A stretch of 64,000 nucleotides of DNA from positions 186,001 to 250,000 of the forward strand of contig NZ_JACXAE010000013.1 of the NCBI RefSeq assembly GCF_014698965.1. The letters are read 5' to 3'. The stretch is from Iningainema tapete BLCC-T55. Its GTDB lineage: Bacteria > Cyanobacteriota > Cyanobacteriia > Cyanobacteriales > Nostocaceae. Position numbers and translations under genes: made by a program. This document shows, piece after piece, positions 1-9,625 of the stretch. The notes below the pieces were generated by a model. That model was not told where the DNA came from, ran no database searches, and worked only from the letters and a program-made list of their open reading frames with translations. The first letter of the stretch is position 1. Every line of letters starts with the position of its first letter.

Positions 1-2
1 TG

Positions 3-74
3 GAAGTGGTGGACGACGAAGGGAATTTGATTCTGTATGGCAATGCGGCAGGAATAAAGAAAATCAAACCCTGA
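3..74 (+). CDS. 3' end of an unidentified gene (partial)
   Basis: The window opens inside an open frame of 23 codons ending in TGA at 72-74. The visible tail is mixed acidic and hydrophobic (EVVDDEGNLILYGN...) and ends with a lysine-rich stretch. A terminator-like hairpin follows about 50 bases later, which supports a real gene end. Nothing in the tail identifies a family. It could belong to an element carried by the neighbouring integrase. Confidence 0.4.
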   Translation, partial: EVVDDEGNLILYGNAAGIKKIKP

Positions 75-121
75 TAGGGATTCAAAAAGCTTGCGCCATT
101 AAGTGCATGGGTATTCGTTTC

Positions 122-143
122 AATCCCTGAGAGGGATTTTTTT
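122..143 (+). terminator. Hairpin plus T-run
   Basis: A 7-bp stem (AATCCCT/AGGGATT) with a 3-base loop is followed by a run of T. It lies downstream of the partial gene ending at 74 and has the form of an intrinsic terminator on the plus strand. The same string also resembles part of a common cyanobacterial CRISPR repeat, but no array is present here. Confidence 0.55.
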
Positions 144-158
144 GTGGCGCTAGAGAAA

Positions 159-1247
159 TTATATCAAATTGTTGATCGCTTCAAAAAATACTTTCTCGTG
201 AGTAGCGGCATCGATCCAGCGCTGATAAGTCTGTAGATGAACTACGGGTGAATGCCCCATCCACACAGCCATTGTGGGGATGGGGATTTTGTATTGTGTG
301 GTTCCCCGAATCGCATAGGCGTGGCGTAGATCGTAAGGGCAAAAGCTAAGGTTGCGACGATTGAAATAATGGCTTACCCGCTGCCCGTAATCGCGGTAAG
401 TTTTGCCACTGCAGTTTGGTTTTTGGATCTGCCACAATTCCCACTCAATTGCCCACTGAGGATGTAGGGGATACGCTACTCTCTCTCCTGTTTTCCCATG
501 CAGAATTCTGCATGAGTGGGGTGACACGGGAGAGACTTCGCAGAAGAAAGCTTCATGATCTCTCAAGCCATAGCACGCCATTACCCCGTATAGCCACTGC
601 CATGCGGGGTTTTGTAGAATTTCACGCACTTCAACAATCAGCTCGTCGCTGGGAATTTCTCTTGCCTTGAGCGATGATCGCCCGTACTCACCTTTGTAAG
701 GAGAAAGATCGATTTCGATGCCAGCAAACTGCGCGCACGCCTGCAATTTCTCTACAGTTCTCTTCCTGGTGCGAGTGTTCGCTTGTGTGGCAGATGCTGC
801 GGTGTGAAGTGATTCAGGCGTTGCGTCCCCAGATAAAAGTTTGAAAGCTGATTCGTAATCGTTCTTCCAGGTCAATCTTGTAGCGGCAGTGTCACCTTTT
901 GTAGCGAAATAGTTTTGTTCAAATTTGAGCTTGATTGGTTCCCACTCTGAGACGCTTGACGATACCGCTTTTTCCTCTACGGTTAGATATCTATTCCAAT
1001 CAAATCTCCCCGCTGCCAATAATCCTCCTACCACCTTCGCCTCGGCTTCCGCTTGCTGTAGCCCTGCGGGATTGGCATAAATCCCCAGCGATAAGTGTTG
1101 CTGGTGCGGCTTCTGCTTCCCACTCCCCGGCTTCGGTGGAAATGTCGCTCTAAGTGATAGGCGATCGCCCCGTTTGTCAACCCTCACGCCAATTCTCGCT
1201 GCTTTTAGTCTCTCATTAACGGCTTCAAGGGTAATTCGCTGGGGCAT
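159..1247 (-). CDS. Tyrosine recombinase/phage-type integrase
   Basis: A 362-residue site-specific recombinase. The C-terminal catalytic domain shows the usual constellation: Arg229 in YGLRDHE, Arg308-His309 in DLRHAY, His332 in MGHS and the nucleophile Tyr341 in TYQRW. The N-terminal 90 residues are basic and resemble an arm-binding region. Tyrosine recombinases of this type catalyse strand exchange between att sites. The gene lies just 3' of tRNA-Val, the usual attachment place for such elements, so it probably belongs to an integrative element extending left out of the window. It appears intact. Its start is an ATG, and no partner excisionase is visible. Confidence 0.88.
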   Translation of the reverse strand: MPQRITLEAVNERLKAARIGVRVDKRGDRLSLRATFPPKPGSGKQKPHQQHLSLGIYANPAGLQQAEAEAKVVGGLLAAGRFDWNRYLTVEEKAVSSSVSEWEPIKLKFEQNYFATKGDTAATRLTWKNDYESAFKLLSGDATPESLHTAASATQANTRTRKRTVEKLQACAQFAGIEIDLSPYKGEYGRSSLKAREIPSDELIVEVREILQNPAWQWLYGVMACYGLRDHEAFFCEVSPVSPHSCRILHGKTGERVAYPLHPQWAIEWELWQIQKPNCSGKTYRDYGQRVSHYFNRRNLSFCPYDLRHAYAIRGTTQYKIPIPTMAVWMGHSPVVHLQTYQRWIDAATHEKVFFEAINNLI

Positions 1248-1367
1248 TTTTGCACTAAAATTGCACTAAATTAATTCAGAGATTATCAAACATTATCCAC
1301 GATTATCAATGATTTAGGGATGAAAAATAACCTCTGGTTCTTGGGAATCGTCTCTCCTAAAAACAGC

Positions 1368-1392
1368 AAAACCCTCTACCAGAGAGGGTTTT
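1368..1392 (-). terminator. Terminator of the tRNA-Val gene
   Basis: A perfect 10-bp stem (AAAACCCTCT/AGAGGGTTTT) with a 5-base loop lies 8 bases 3' of the tRNA. The symmetry would let it act in both directions, but its position fits the minus-strand tRNA. Confidence 0.7.
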
Positions 1393-1399
1393 AAAATTA

Positions 1400-1472
<73 letters not shown>

Positions 1473-1576
1473 GCTTTGTTTCAACTTTATTGATGTTAGC
1501 ACATACTTTTTCAAAAAGCGATAGTATTTTTGAGAAATATTTTGCCAATTTAAAATCTAAACTCGAAAATTTCACT

Positions 1577-2179
1577 ATGCCCTCTGGTCAAACGCACGAT
1601 CGCATTACTCTATGGGCTTTGCCGTTCGTGACTCTAGTCACATTCTGGCAAACCAGAAGCGGTAACTTGACTTTATTGGTTTCTGGTGGCTTCATGTTTG
1701 GGGGGCTAATGTTTGGTCCAGACTTGGATATCTACTCGCGGCACTTCCAACGCTGGGGGTTCTTGCGTTTTATTTGGCTACCTTATCAAAAAAGTCTACA
1801 TCATCGGTCTTTCTTATCACATGGACCAATCATCGGCACAACGCTACGAGTGCTTTATCTTGCTTGCGCTTTTGGAATCGTCTTAATTGTAGTTTTGCTC
1901 GTAGCAGACAAGCTATGGAACCTGGGATTGAGTTGGCGGATGTTGGGTGAAACGATTACCCAATCCATGATGCTCTATAGTAATGAGTTACTCGCCCTAT
2001 TTTTAGGATTGGAAATTGGTGCGATGAGTCATTCTCTGAGCGACTGGGGAGGTTCTACTTACAAGCGTTGGCAAAAACAGGGAGTTCGTGGTTTGCTGCC
2101 GCGTGCGAAAATGAAGAAGCGTAAAAGTAGCGGTAATCGTCGAACGGGAAGTAAGAGACGCACCAAAAGCGGAGACTGA
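1577..2179 (+). CDS. DUF2227-like putative metal-binding membrane protein
   Basis: A 200-residue protein starting at the ATG of MPSGQTHDRIT; the open frame extends further upstream but homologous-looking sequence begins here. Conserved polar motifs between hydrophobic segments (H7-D8 near the start, GPDLDIYSRH, KSLHHRSFLSHGP, SHSLSDWG) match a cyanobacterial family of putative metal-binding, membrane-embedded proteins related to metal-dependent hydrolases. The C-terminus is strongly Lys/Arg-rich. It lies 6 bases before mazG and probably shares its transcript. Enzymatic activity is not known to me. Confidence 0.75.
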   Translation: MPSGQTHDRITLWALPFVTLVTFWQTRSGNLTLLVSGGFMFGGLMFGPDLDIYSRHFQRWGFLRFIWLPYQKSLHHRSFLSHGPIIGTTLRVLYLACAFGIVLIVVLLVADKLWNLGLSWRMLGETITQSMMLYSNELLALFLGLEIGAMSHSLSDWGGSTYKRWQKQGVRGLLPRAKMKKRKSSGNRRTGSKRRTKSGD

Positions 2180-2185
2180 TAAAAA

Positions 2186-3001
2186 ATGACTGATATGAAA
2201 AATGCTGACACCCTAGCTGCGTTACAAGAATTAATAGATGTGGTGGCTAAATTGCGATCGCCTGACGGTGGTTGCCCGTGGGATTTGGCACAAACTCCGC
2301 AAACACTGAAACCATATGTAATCGAAGAAGCTTATGAAGTAGTAGACGCAATTAATAGTGGGGATAAAAACGCGATCCAAGAAGAACTAGGAGACTTACT
2401 CCTGCAAGTTATTCTACAAGCACAAATCGCTAGTGAATACGGACAATTTTCCTTGAAAGAAGTAGTCCAAGGTATCTCACAAAAGTTAATTCGTCGCCAT
2501 CCTCATGTATTTGGAGATGTGTCGGTGCAAAGTGTAGATGAAGTGCGGCAAAACTGGGAACAAATCAAAGCAGCAGAAAAAGGCGAACCATCCCCAGATA
2601 GTCAAAAACTCAGTTATAAACTAAGTGGCTATACACGCAAACTTCCTCCATTGATGGCAACGATGAAAATTTCCCAAAAAGCTGCTGCTGTTGGATTTGA
2701 GTGGGAAAATATTGATGGAGTGTGGGACAAATTTGATGAGGAATTAACAGAGTTTAAACAAGCTTTGGCACAAGAAACACCAGAAAGACAACAATCTGAA
2801 TTAGGTGATGTAATATTCTCTCTTCTCCAACTTGCCCGATGGTATAACCTCGATCCAGAAGCAGCTTTACAAGGAACAAATCAGCGATTTATCCAGCGGT
2901 TGCAAAAAATGGAAAAATTTGCCGAACGCCCCTTATCAGAATACAGTTTACCAGAGTTAGAAGCACTCTGGCAACAAGCTAAAGCCCAACTTGCTCAGTG
3001 A
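2186..3001 (+). CDS. mazG: Nucleoside triphosphate pyrophosphohydrolase MazG
   Basis: A 271-residue protein with two MazG-type helical domains. The first shows CPWDLAQTPQTLKPYVIEE followed by the metal-binding EExxE-type segment and ELGDLL; the second shows QSELGDVIFSLLQLARW. MazG hydrolyses (d)NTPs to NMP and pyrophosphate and is considered a house-cleaning enzyme in the cytoplasm. Length is normal for the family. The gene follows the DUF2227-like gene by 6 bases, and its TGA overlaps the GTG start of the next small gene, so the three look cotranscribed. Confidence 0.95.
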   Translation: MTDMKNADTLAALQELIDVVAKLRSPDGGCPWDLAQTPQTLKPYVIEEAYEVVDAINSGDKNAIQEELGDLLLQVILQAQIASEYGQFSLKEVVQGISQKLIRRHPHVFGDVSVQSVDEVRQNWEQIKAAEKGEPSPDSQKLSYKLSGYTRKLPPLMATMKISQKAAAVGFEWENIDGVWDKFDEELTEFKQALAQETPERQQSELGDVIFSLLQLARWYNLDPEAALQGTNQRFIQRLQKMEKFAERPLSEYSLPELEALWQQAKAQLAQ

Positions 3002-3210
3002 CACGAGTAATAATTATGAAAGAGCGAGAAAGTAATGAAAATAAAGGTAACGCTGTGATGTCGGGTGTAGTACTTGTAGCAGCTAGTATAATGCTAATTT
3101 TTGTTATCAATAATTTTCCTCCTAGCGGTGCTAGAAATGTAGCGTCTTTTGTGGCTGGAATGTTTGGTTTTACATCTGTTCAAGCACTAAGACGAAGTTT
3201 TGATGGTTAA
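2998..3210 (+). CDS. Small single-span membrane protein
   Basis: A 70-residue open frame beginning with a GTG that overlaps the mazG stop (GTGA); an internal ATG at 3016 is an alternative start. It has a charged N-terminus, one hydrophobic segment of about 22 residues, then a second short apolar stretch and a basic tail. I do not recognise the family. The overlap with mazG and the terminator right after it argue that it is expressed as the last gene of that unit. Confidence 0.55.
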   Translation: MTRVIIMKERESNENKGNAVMSGVVLVAASIMLIFVINNFPPSGARNVASFVAGMFGFTSVQALRRSFDG

Positions 3211-3219
3211 CAAATACAA

Positions 3220-3252
3220 ACAAACCCGGTTTCTTAAAGAAGCCGGGTTTGT
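3220..3252. terminator. Bidirectional terminator hairpin
   Basis: Long stem with ACAAACCCGG and CCGGGTTTGT arms around TTTCTTAAAGAAG. It separates the convergent mazG unit and the M48 remnant. Confidence 0.8.
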
Positions 3253-3261
3253 GAGCTAAGC

Positions 3262-4160
3262 TCACGCTTTCAACACCACCGCAAAGACAATGCCCAGGAT
3301 AATCAATCCACCACTCAAGACAAAAGACCAGAAGCGATGATGACTATTAACAATAGTGCCACTTTCACTCTTAATCTGGATTAGATCCATCCAAGGTGCA
3401 ACGCCTCGACGGAACCAACCTACTGCCCCAACAGAGGAACCAAGTAAGCTTTCCACTCGCTTCATCCCAAACAAGAAATTACCAATGGGACCAAAGCGTG
3501 AGGCATAATGTAAATAAAGCATCCCACTCCGATCTTGAATCTTTAAGTCAGAGCCAAATTTATAACCTGCGTCACCACGTCCAATTAGTGTACCTTCTAT
3601 TTTTGCAGGTTTTCCACGTAGGGGACTAGCATAAGGATCTGACATGAGAGTCAGAACATCAGTTTCAGGTGCTTGACTGTATTCGGGGTTATAGCAATGG
3701 CGATCGCTAACCCTGTTAATGGATCTTGGCTACCTACAATTAATACTAGGCTCAAACCAAGAACCAACACCATGCCAAATAGCAATGTCATTGTAACACC
3801 AGAAGCCAGTGCCAAACTGCCTCCTACACCCCCCATTGCTAACTTGACACCAGTAGTTGCCGCACGCTCTGCTTTTTGGATGGCATTAGATCGAGGTGCT
3901 TTAGCGTTTGTGAGGTTTTGGCGTGTTTGTTCTGCCCAATCACGTATCTGTGGGTTGTCGCTATTGGTTAACTTTTGACACAGGATCGTGGCTTTTTCGG
4001 TTTCGCCTGTGCCTTGATACGCTTTCACCAGCCACATCTGTGCTGTGAGGTAGTCATTTGAACTGTAATCTGCGCAGTTGCGGCAGAATTGTTCAAGTAT
4101 CTGAACTGCCTCTTGATAACGTCCTTGCTTAGCTGCTTCTAATCCAGATTGGAGTGACAT
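3262..4160 (-). pseudogene. M48-family metalloprotease gene with its catalytic core deleted
   Basis: Two adjoining minus-strand frames are the two ends of a long cyanobacterial membrane protease. Positions 4160-3690 encode the N-terminal TPR-like part (MSLQSGLEAAKQGRYQEAV...) and the first membrane span (GGVGGSLALASGVTMTLLFG). Positions 3687-3262 encode the C-terminal domain (LMSDPYASPLRGKPAK, SRFGPIGNFLFGMKRV, RRGVAPWMDLIQI) and a last hydrophobic segment. From memory, intact relatives have several hundred residues between these parts, including the HExxH zinc site; none is present here. The junction near 3684-3692 also shifts the frame: the N-terminal frame runs out at 3651, while the other frame reads PEYSQAPETDVLTL into MSDPYAS. 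The C-terminal half could only be made from an internal ATG at 3645. Confidence 0.8.
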
Positions 4161-4368
4161 AAGATCCCCCCTTTGGAGGAGTTGTACATACTCGATTTGT
4201 ACTTAATAAATACAGTCTTCGTCACTACCATTTCGGAAAAATTCATCCAACAATCAAAATATACTCTTTTATTTAGTATTTAAACTTAATAACACTGTTC
4301 TTGGTGTGAATTACATTATTCAAGATAAAAAAGATATACTGAATGAAAAAACGGCAAAATCAAAGATT

Positions 4369-4632
4369 ATGATTACCATAGTCCAAAGTCCCATCAGTTC
4401 CGATCCCGAAGTCATGGGTTGTACGTTAGTATTTAGAAATACAAGAGTTCCAGCCCAATCGCTGTTGGAGTATTTAGACGATGGATTTTCTTTAGAGGAG
4501 TTTTTGGATAATTTCCCATCTGTCAATCGTGCAGATGCGGTGACTTTTCTGAAACTTGCTTGTGAAGAACTTCACTACGGCGTACAATGTGAGGAGCAGC
4601 CTGAATTTTGCTACACTGGGGCTTACAAGTAG
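4369..4632 (+). CDS. DUF433-domain small protein
   Basis: An 87-residue protein from the ATG at 4369; an upstream GTG at 4306 in frame is possible but adds a low-complexity Lys-rich leader. The segment [38 protein letters not shown] is typical of DUF433, a helix-turn-helix-like domain found in many cyanobacterial antitoxin-like proteins. No toxin partner is adjacent: proA follows within 17 bases. A solitary orphan regulator is the simplest reading. Confidence 0.8.
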   Translation: MITIVQSPISSDPEVMGCTLVFRNTRVPAQSLLEYLDDGFSLEEFLDNFPSVNRADAVTFLKLACEELHYGVQCEEQPEFCYTGAYK

Positions 4633-4648
4633 CGTTGACTCCATATGT

Positions 4649-5956
4649 ATGATGGCATCCGTTGATGATTTTTCTCCCCTAGTTACGATCGCCAAGAAAA
4701 CCCGATTAGCTGCTCTCAAGTTAGCAGTTCTCTCTACGGAAGCGAAGAATCAAGCAATCGAAGCGATCGCCCAATCTTTAGAATCAGCACAAGCAGAAAT
4801 ACTAAGCGCAAATGTCGCCGATTGTCATGCTGCTGCCGACGTAATTCCTAAACCTCTTTACAAGCGTTTACAGTTGGATGAACATAAGTTAAGAGATGCG
4901 ATCGCCGGAGTACGGGATGTAGGTAAGTTAAACGATCCTGTTGGTGCAGTGCAAATTCAGCGCGAACTTGACACAGGCTTAATCCTCAAGCGCATCACTT
5001 GTCCTTTGGGCGTTTTAGGCGTAATTTTTGAAGCACGCCCGGAAGCAGCAATTCAAATTGTCTCCCTCGCCATCAAATCAGGTAATGGCGTGATCCTTAA
5101 AGGCGGAAAAGAAGCTATTCGTTCGTGTGAAGCAATAGTCAAGGCGATTAAACAAGGATTATCTCAAACTGTAGTTAACCCAGATGTGGTGCAGTTATTA
5201 ACAACTAGAGAGGAAACTCTCGAACTTTTACAATTAGATAAATATGTAGATTTAATTATTCCTAGAGGTTCTAACTCTTTTGTCAGATTTGTGCAGGAAA
5301 ATACCCGCATTCCTGTATTAGGACATGCCGATGGAATTTGTCATCTTTATATAGATAAAGCCGCAGATATTGACAAAGCAATTGCCATTACTATCGACGG
5401 GAAAACAAACTACCCGGCTGCTTGCAATGCTGTTGAAACGTTGTTAGTTCACTCTGATATTGCCGCAACATTTTTACCAAAATTTGTAGAGACTAGCTAT
5501 GGCGCATCTTTACAGTTACGAGGAGATGAACGTACTCGGAAAATTTTACCAGAAATTGCCGTGGCAGAAGAACAAGATTGGCAGACAGAATATAGCGATC
5601 TAATTTTATCGGTTAAAATTGTAGATGGAGTAGAAGAAGCGATCACTCACATCAACGAATACGGTTCTAAGCACACCGATGCGATCGTCACAGAAGATAC
5701 AGAAGCTGCCCAAACTTTCCTCGCTTTAGTGAATGCAGCAGGAGTTTACCACAACTGCTCCACTCGCTTTGCTGATGGCTTCCGCTACGGTTTTGGTGCA
5801 GAAGTTGGAATTAGTACCCAACAAATGCCTCCCCGTGGTCCCGTTGGTTTAGAAGGTTTGGTAACATATAAGTATCAATTGACTGGCGATGGTCATATTG
5901 TCGCTAGTTATACAGGTGCAAATGCCAAGTCTTTTATACACAAAGATTTGAAATGA
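4649..5956 (+). CDS. proA: Glutamate-5-semialdehyde dehydrogenase (gamma-glutamyl phosphate reductase)
   Basis: About 435 residues, using the ATG pair at 4649/4652 ([11 protein letters not shown]). It catalyses the NADPH-dependent reduction of gamma-glutamyl phosphate to glutamate semialdehyde in proline synthesis. Visible hallmarks are [14 protein letters not shown], the catalytic Cys in [28 protein letters not shown] and the C-terminal [14 protein letters not shown]. The open frame extends upstream into the DUF433 gene, but that part is not ProA-like. The small gap to the DUF433 gene suggests cotranscription. Confidence 0.95.
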   Translation: MMASVDDFSPLVTIAKKTRLAALKLAVLSTEAKNQAIEAIAQSLESAQAEILSANVADCHAAADVIPKPLYKRLQLDEHKLRDAIAGVRDVGKLNDPVGAVQIQRELDTGLILKRITCPLGVLGVIFEARPEAAIQIVSLAIKSGNGVILKGGKEAIRSCEAIVKAIKQGLSQTVVNPDVVQLLTTREETLELLQLDKYVDLIIPRGSNSFVRFVQENTRIPVLGHADGICHLYIDKAADIDKAIAITIDGKTNYPAACNAVETLLVHSDIAATFLPKFVETSYGASLQLRGDERTRKILPEIAVAEEQDWQTEYSDLILSVKIVDGVEEAITHINEYGSKHTDAIVTEDTEAAQTFLALVNAAGVYHNCSTRFADGFRYGFGAEVGISTQQMPPRGPVGLEGLVTYKYQLTGDGHIVASYTGANAKSFIHKDLK

Positions 5957-6065
5957 TGTAAAATCGTTTCAAATCTGACAAACTCTGTCTGTTAGTAGAT
6001 GCGTTTTTTTCAGTGTAATAGTATAAAAATGTATCAGTTGCTACAAATATTGTGGGTCAATCAAG

Positions 6066-7682
6066 ATGGATTTACGACCGCCTCTGCCAAATAATGAAAT
6101 AGCTAGACTTAATGCACTTCGTCAATATCAAATTCTGGATACGCCAGGGGAAAAAGTATTTGACGATTTTACCTTCTTGGCAGCACAAATTTGCAACACA
6201 CCCATTGCTCTGATTAGCCTACTTGATGGAAATCGACAGTGGTTTAAATCCAAAGTGGGTTTGGAGGCAAGTGAAACTAGCCGGGATTTAGCATTTTGTG
6301 CTTATACAATCTTGCAACAAAGACCATTAATTGTTAGGAATGCCCTAGCAGATGATCGATTTGCCACCAATGCTTTGGTAACTTCCGATCCCAATATTCG
6401 ATTTTACGCTGGTGCGCCTCTAATTACACCCGAAGGATATGCAATTGGAACACTTTGCGTGATTGATACAATACCACGGGATTTGAGTGCAGAGCAGGAA
6501 GAATCTCTGCGAGTATTAAGCGGTCAAATTATATCACAATTAGAGCTACGGCGCAATGCCATAACATTATCACAAGCTATTTTACAGAAGCAGGAAAACG
6601 CAGCCCAGCTTCTGCGTCAGCAAGATTATATTGAAGTATATTATCATCAGGGGATAGAGAAGGCAAAAAAAGGTAACTTAAGAGGAGCGATCGCCGACTT
6701 TAACCAGTATATCCAGCTCAATCCCAATGGTGGGAAGGCGTACAATCAGCGAGGCATTGCTCGTCGTCAGATAGGAGACTACAAAGGAGCAATAGCAGAC
6801 TTTGATATTTATTTGAGAATCAATCCAACAGATGCTGAGGCTCATTGTAACCGAGGACTGCTGCGCTTTCAACTAGGAGACTACAAAGGAGCGATCGCCG
6901 ACTATAGCAAAGCAATGGAGATCAATCCTGACTATGCTTTTCCTACAGATTTAGGATTTGTCACTCCTGAAGTTGTAACTTCGGAAGCCATTGTAAATTA
7001 TACCCCTCCATCTGACTGGTCTAACGTCAAGGAAACTGAAGCTTATTTGATTCAGGGTAATGGTTACTATGAAGTCGAAAATGGTAACGGAGCAATTGAG
7101 CATTATAACCAATCTCAATCTCAGCAAATTATTCTTAATGATGCTCAAGCTTATTTTCATCGAGCGCAAGCCCGCTATGAACTAGAAGATTACTCAGGAG
7201 CGGTAGAAGACTATACCGAATCCTTACGGATTAATCCTCATCAAACGGAAGCTTATCTGAGCCGAGCAAATGCTCGCTTAAAGTTGAAAGATTACTATGA
7301 AGCTGTAGAAGATTACAGCCAATTTATCCGACTCAATCCTAACGACTGCAAAGTTTATCTGAGCAGAGCGCAGGCTCGCTATGAGCTTGAAGATTATAGC
7401 GGCGCAGTAGAAGATTATACCCAATCATTACGGATTAGTCCTCATCAAATGGAAGCTTATTTGAGTCGAGCAAATGCTCGTTCTAAGCTCAAAGATTACA
7501 AAGGCGCTATTGAAGATTATACTCAATTTCTGCGACTCAATCCCAATCATAGTAAAGCATACATTAGCAGAGGTAATGCCCGTTCTAAGCTTAAGGACTA
7601 CAAAGGCGCTATTGAGGACTATAAAAGAGTATGGTCAAAATCAGCAACTCAGTCTCCCATATTACCAAGTGCAGATAATTAA
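6066..7682 (+). CDS. GAF-domain protein with TPR array
   Basis: 538 residues. Residues about 20-165 form a GAF domain (LDTPGEKVFDDFTFLAAQICN, DLAFCAYTIL, YAGAPLITPEGYAIGTLCVID), of the type often found in bacterial sensors. From about residue 190 follow at least seven 34-residue TPR units with the signature GAIADFxxxLxxNP or GAVEDYxxxLRIxP, a protein-interaction scaffold. The TPR units at 7140-7620 are nearly identical at DNA level, suggesting recent internal duplication. No output domain is seen, so a cytoplasmic sensor or adaptor role is inferred. Confidence 0.85.
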   Translation: MDLRPPLPNNEIARLNALRQYQILDTPGEKVFDDFTFLAAQICNTPIALISLLDGNRQWFKSKVGLEASETSRDLAFCAYTILQQRPLIVRNALADDRFATNALVTSDPNIRFYAGAPLITPEGYAIGTLCVIDTIPRDLSAEQEESLRVLSGQIISQLELRRNAITLSQAILQKQENAAQLLRQQDYIEVYYHQGIEKAKKGNLRGAIADFNQYIQLNPNGGKAYNQRGIARRQIGDYKGAIADFDIYLRINPTDAEAHCNRGLLRFQLGDYKGAIADYSKAMEINPDYAFPTDLGFVTPEVVTSEAIVNYTPPSDWSNVKETEAYLIQGNGYYEVENGNGAIEHYNQSQSQQIILNDAQAYFHRAQARYELEDYSGAVEDYTESLRINPHQTEAYLSRANARLKLKDYYEAVEDYSQFIRLNPNDCKVYLSRAQARYELEDYSGAVEDYTQSLRISPHQMEAYLSRANARSKLKDYKGAIEDYTQFLRLNPNHSKAYISRGNARSKLKDYKGAIEDYKRVWSKSATQSPILPSADN

Positions 7683-7693
7683 AACTTTCGTAG

Positions 7694-7714
7694 TAAGGGC
7701 TTCAGCCCTTTCGC
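7694..7714. repeat. Small GC-rich palindrome (AAGGGCTTCAGCCCTT)
   Basis: A hairpin-forming palindrome lies between the convergent GAF-TPR and DUF721 genes. It is a plausible terminator; similar short palindromes are common in cyanobacterial intergenic DNA. Confidence 0.5.
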
Positions 7715-7723
7715 GCATGCAAC

Positions 7724-8275
7724 TTAAACCCGATTAGATAACTGCTTGGCTGCACAAAGAGAACAAACGCCCCAACGTTGAAGTTCGCCACTAGGAGTGG
7801 GACATTGACACTGAGGACAAAGAGGTAAGCGAAGACTGCGTGCTTTTACTGTCTTAGCCCAATGATCAAAAGCCGCATGGGCATTTTTGCTCACAGGCGT
7901 TACATTTTCCATAGACTTGGGAAGCTCACCTATGTAACTGGGATGCGGTTGTATCGCTGCCTGTTTTTGCGTCTGTTTACCCTTGGGACGCCATCCCGCA
8001 GTAGAAAAGCGAATATCTACCAAGGTCGTAGGCTGTTTTTCATTCAACTTTAACAGCAAACGCTGACGTTCAAATGTTAAATTTTGTGACCAAACAGCGC
8101 TAGAGGTGGCTACTCGCAAAACACCACGTTCGATGGATAATGGTTGAGTATGAGCAGCTACAACAGATCCTACAACTTCAGACCAACACTTGAGCAACAG
8201 TTGTAAAGGTTGCTCTTGCCATTTAGCCTGAGCTTCTAAAACACCTAAAATATCATTAACGGATTTCAACGACAT
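7724..8275 (-). CDS. DUF721/DciA-like protein with C-terminal zinc ribbon
   Basis: 183 residues from the ATG at 8275 (MSLKSVNDILGVLEAQ); an upstream TTG in frame is less likely. Residues 1-100 have the DUF721 pattern (LLLKCWSEVVGSVVAAHTQPLSIERGVLRVATSSAVWSQNLTFER split by short linkers), the family that includes DciA, the loader of replicative helicase in bacteria lacking DnaC. The C-terminus adds CPQC...CSLC, a four-cysteine zinc ribbon. Role in replication initiation is inferred from the family. Confidence 0.8.
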   Translation of the reverse strand: MSLKSVNDILGVLEAQAKWQEQPLQLLLKCWSEVVGSVVAAHTQPLSIERGVLRVATSSAVWSQNLTFERQRLLLKLNEKQPTTLVDIRFSTAGWRPKGKQTQKQAAIQPHPSYIGELPKSMENVTPVSKNAHAAFDHWAKTVKARSLRLPLCPQCQCPTPSGELQRWGVCSLCAAKQLSNRV

Positions 8276-8398
8276 TCTGGTAAACAAGCGTAAAAATTGT
8301 AGCTTGGGTATGCAATATATCTATGATAATTTGCGTAGAAGTTTGATCCAAATGTATCTTTAATTGATCGCTCAGTCTAAGTTTGAGGCAAATCGGCA

Positions 8399-9523
8399 AT
8401 GAGTCAAAACCCCCTAGTAAATTCAAATACACAATCTTCTCAAACAGTGTTAAAGCCTGCTTTAACTGCAGCACTCTCTAGTTTAGAAGTACAACTAGAT
8501 CAAGAATTAGCCCGATATCGACGCACAAGAACTGGGTATAAAACACTCAAAGGTAGTAGTAAAATACAACCCTTAAGTGCGCTCAGCAATGCTTGTGCCC
8601 CTGGGGCAATCGCCGTCACAACAGGACAATCACATCCTGAAATCAAAATTAACACACAACAGGCTGAGCCAACCAAGGCACTGGAGATTATTTCAACACC
8701 AGAAACGCAACAGCAAGAACAGATTTCTCAACCATCCGCCAATACTCAGATTGTGCCTGGGAACGTCGTCAATGGCAAGAGTGATGCACAGCCACAAACA
8801 ACTCCTCCAGAACCAGATGATTACCTAGAATCATCTGAAGCACTGTTGCGCAGTTTAGCAGAAGAACCTAAAACAGACAAAACACCAACAAATTCTCGTC
8901 ATAGTCTGTTATCCCCCTTAGGCATCGGCTCAATGCTACTACTTTTACTAGCAAGTCTTTCCTTGGGCTATATAGCTTTCCATCCTAAAACCTTGCAGTT
9001 AAGTTTTGGCTGGTTATTCAACCGTACACCAAATAATGTGGCAAGCGATGACAATGCCAAAGAAATTCAAAGCAACACTAAAACTGTGGCAGAGCCACAA
9101 CTTACCCCCATACCTAAATATCCTAATTTAGCTAAGAGCGAATTACCTGAAGTCAAAGATCCAAATGATGTAGTCGGCTTACAACCCAAAGCGAAACCTA
9201 CACCAGTTAATGCTGTACCACCACAACAGACACCTGAAAGTTCAGTTGCGCCATTAACCACTAACACTCCCGCACCACCAAAACCAAAACCAGTAGTAGC
9301 TAATGCACAAATTAAACCATCAAGCGATGGATTTTACCATATAGTTACCGAAAATAAAAGTGAATACGCCTTTGCTAAGGCACAAAAGGTGGTTAGTGAT
9401 GCTTATTTGTCAGCAGATGGCAAATTGATTTTTCTTGGTGCAGTTAAAAATAAAGAAAAAGCACAGCAATTGCTACAAGATTTGCAAGCACAAGGAATTC
9501 AGGCACGCATTCATCAGCCATAA
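8399..9523 (+). CDS. Single-span membrane protein with C-terminal SPOR-like domain
   Basis: 374 residues. A long Pro/Gln/Thr-rich, presumably disordered N-terminal part is followed by one transmembrane segment (residues about 170-192, GIGSMLLLLLASLSLGYIAF), a Pro-rich linker, and a C-terminal region of about 70 residues (YHIVTENKS, VSDAYLSADGKLIFLGAV, AQQLLQDLQAQGIQARI). The last part has the beta-alpha-beta pattern of SPOR domains, which bind denuded peptidoglycan at septa. An envelope or cell-division role is inferred. A heptamer repeat tract follows the stop. Confidence 0.65.
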   Translation: MSQNPLVNSNTQSSQTVLKPALTAALSSLEVQLDQELARYRRTRTGYKTLKGSSKIQPLSALSNACAPGAIAVTTGQSHPEIKINTQQAEPTKALEIISTPETQQQEQISQPSANTQIVPGNVVNGKSDAQPQTTPPEPDDYLESSEALLRSLAEEPKTDKTPTNSRHSLLSPLGIGSMLLLLLASLSLGYIAFHPKTLQLSFGWLFNRTPNNVASDDNAKEIQSNTKTVAEPQLTPIPKYPNLAKSELPEVKDPNDVVGLQPKAKPTPVNAVPPQQTPESSVAPLTTNTPAPPKPKPVVANAQIKPSSDGFYHIVTENKSEYAFAKAQKVVSDAYLSADGKLIFLGAVKNKEKAQQLLQDLQAQGIQARIHQP

Positions 9524-9529
9524 TCAAGG

Positions 9530-9571
<42 letters not shown>

Positions 9572-9625
9572 AAATTTTGTGCGATCATTTTTGCGTGAGT
9601 AGTTATAAGTATAGGGGTGGAAAAG

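Noticed and set aside
66-145. Possible CRISPR repeats (two CCCTGA(T/G)AGGGATT-like strings 56 bases apart).
   Set aside because: The strings are short and differ in flanks, spacing is too small for a normal repeat-spacer unit, and the second is better explained as a terminator hairpin with a T-run. No cas genes are present.
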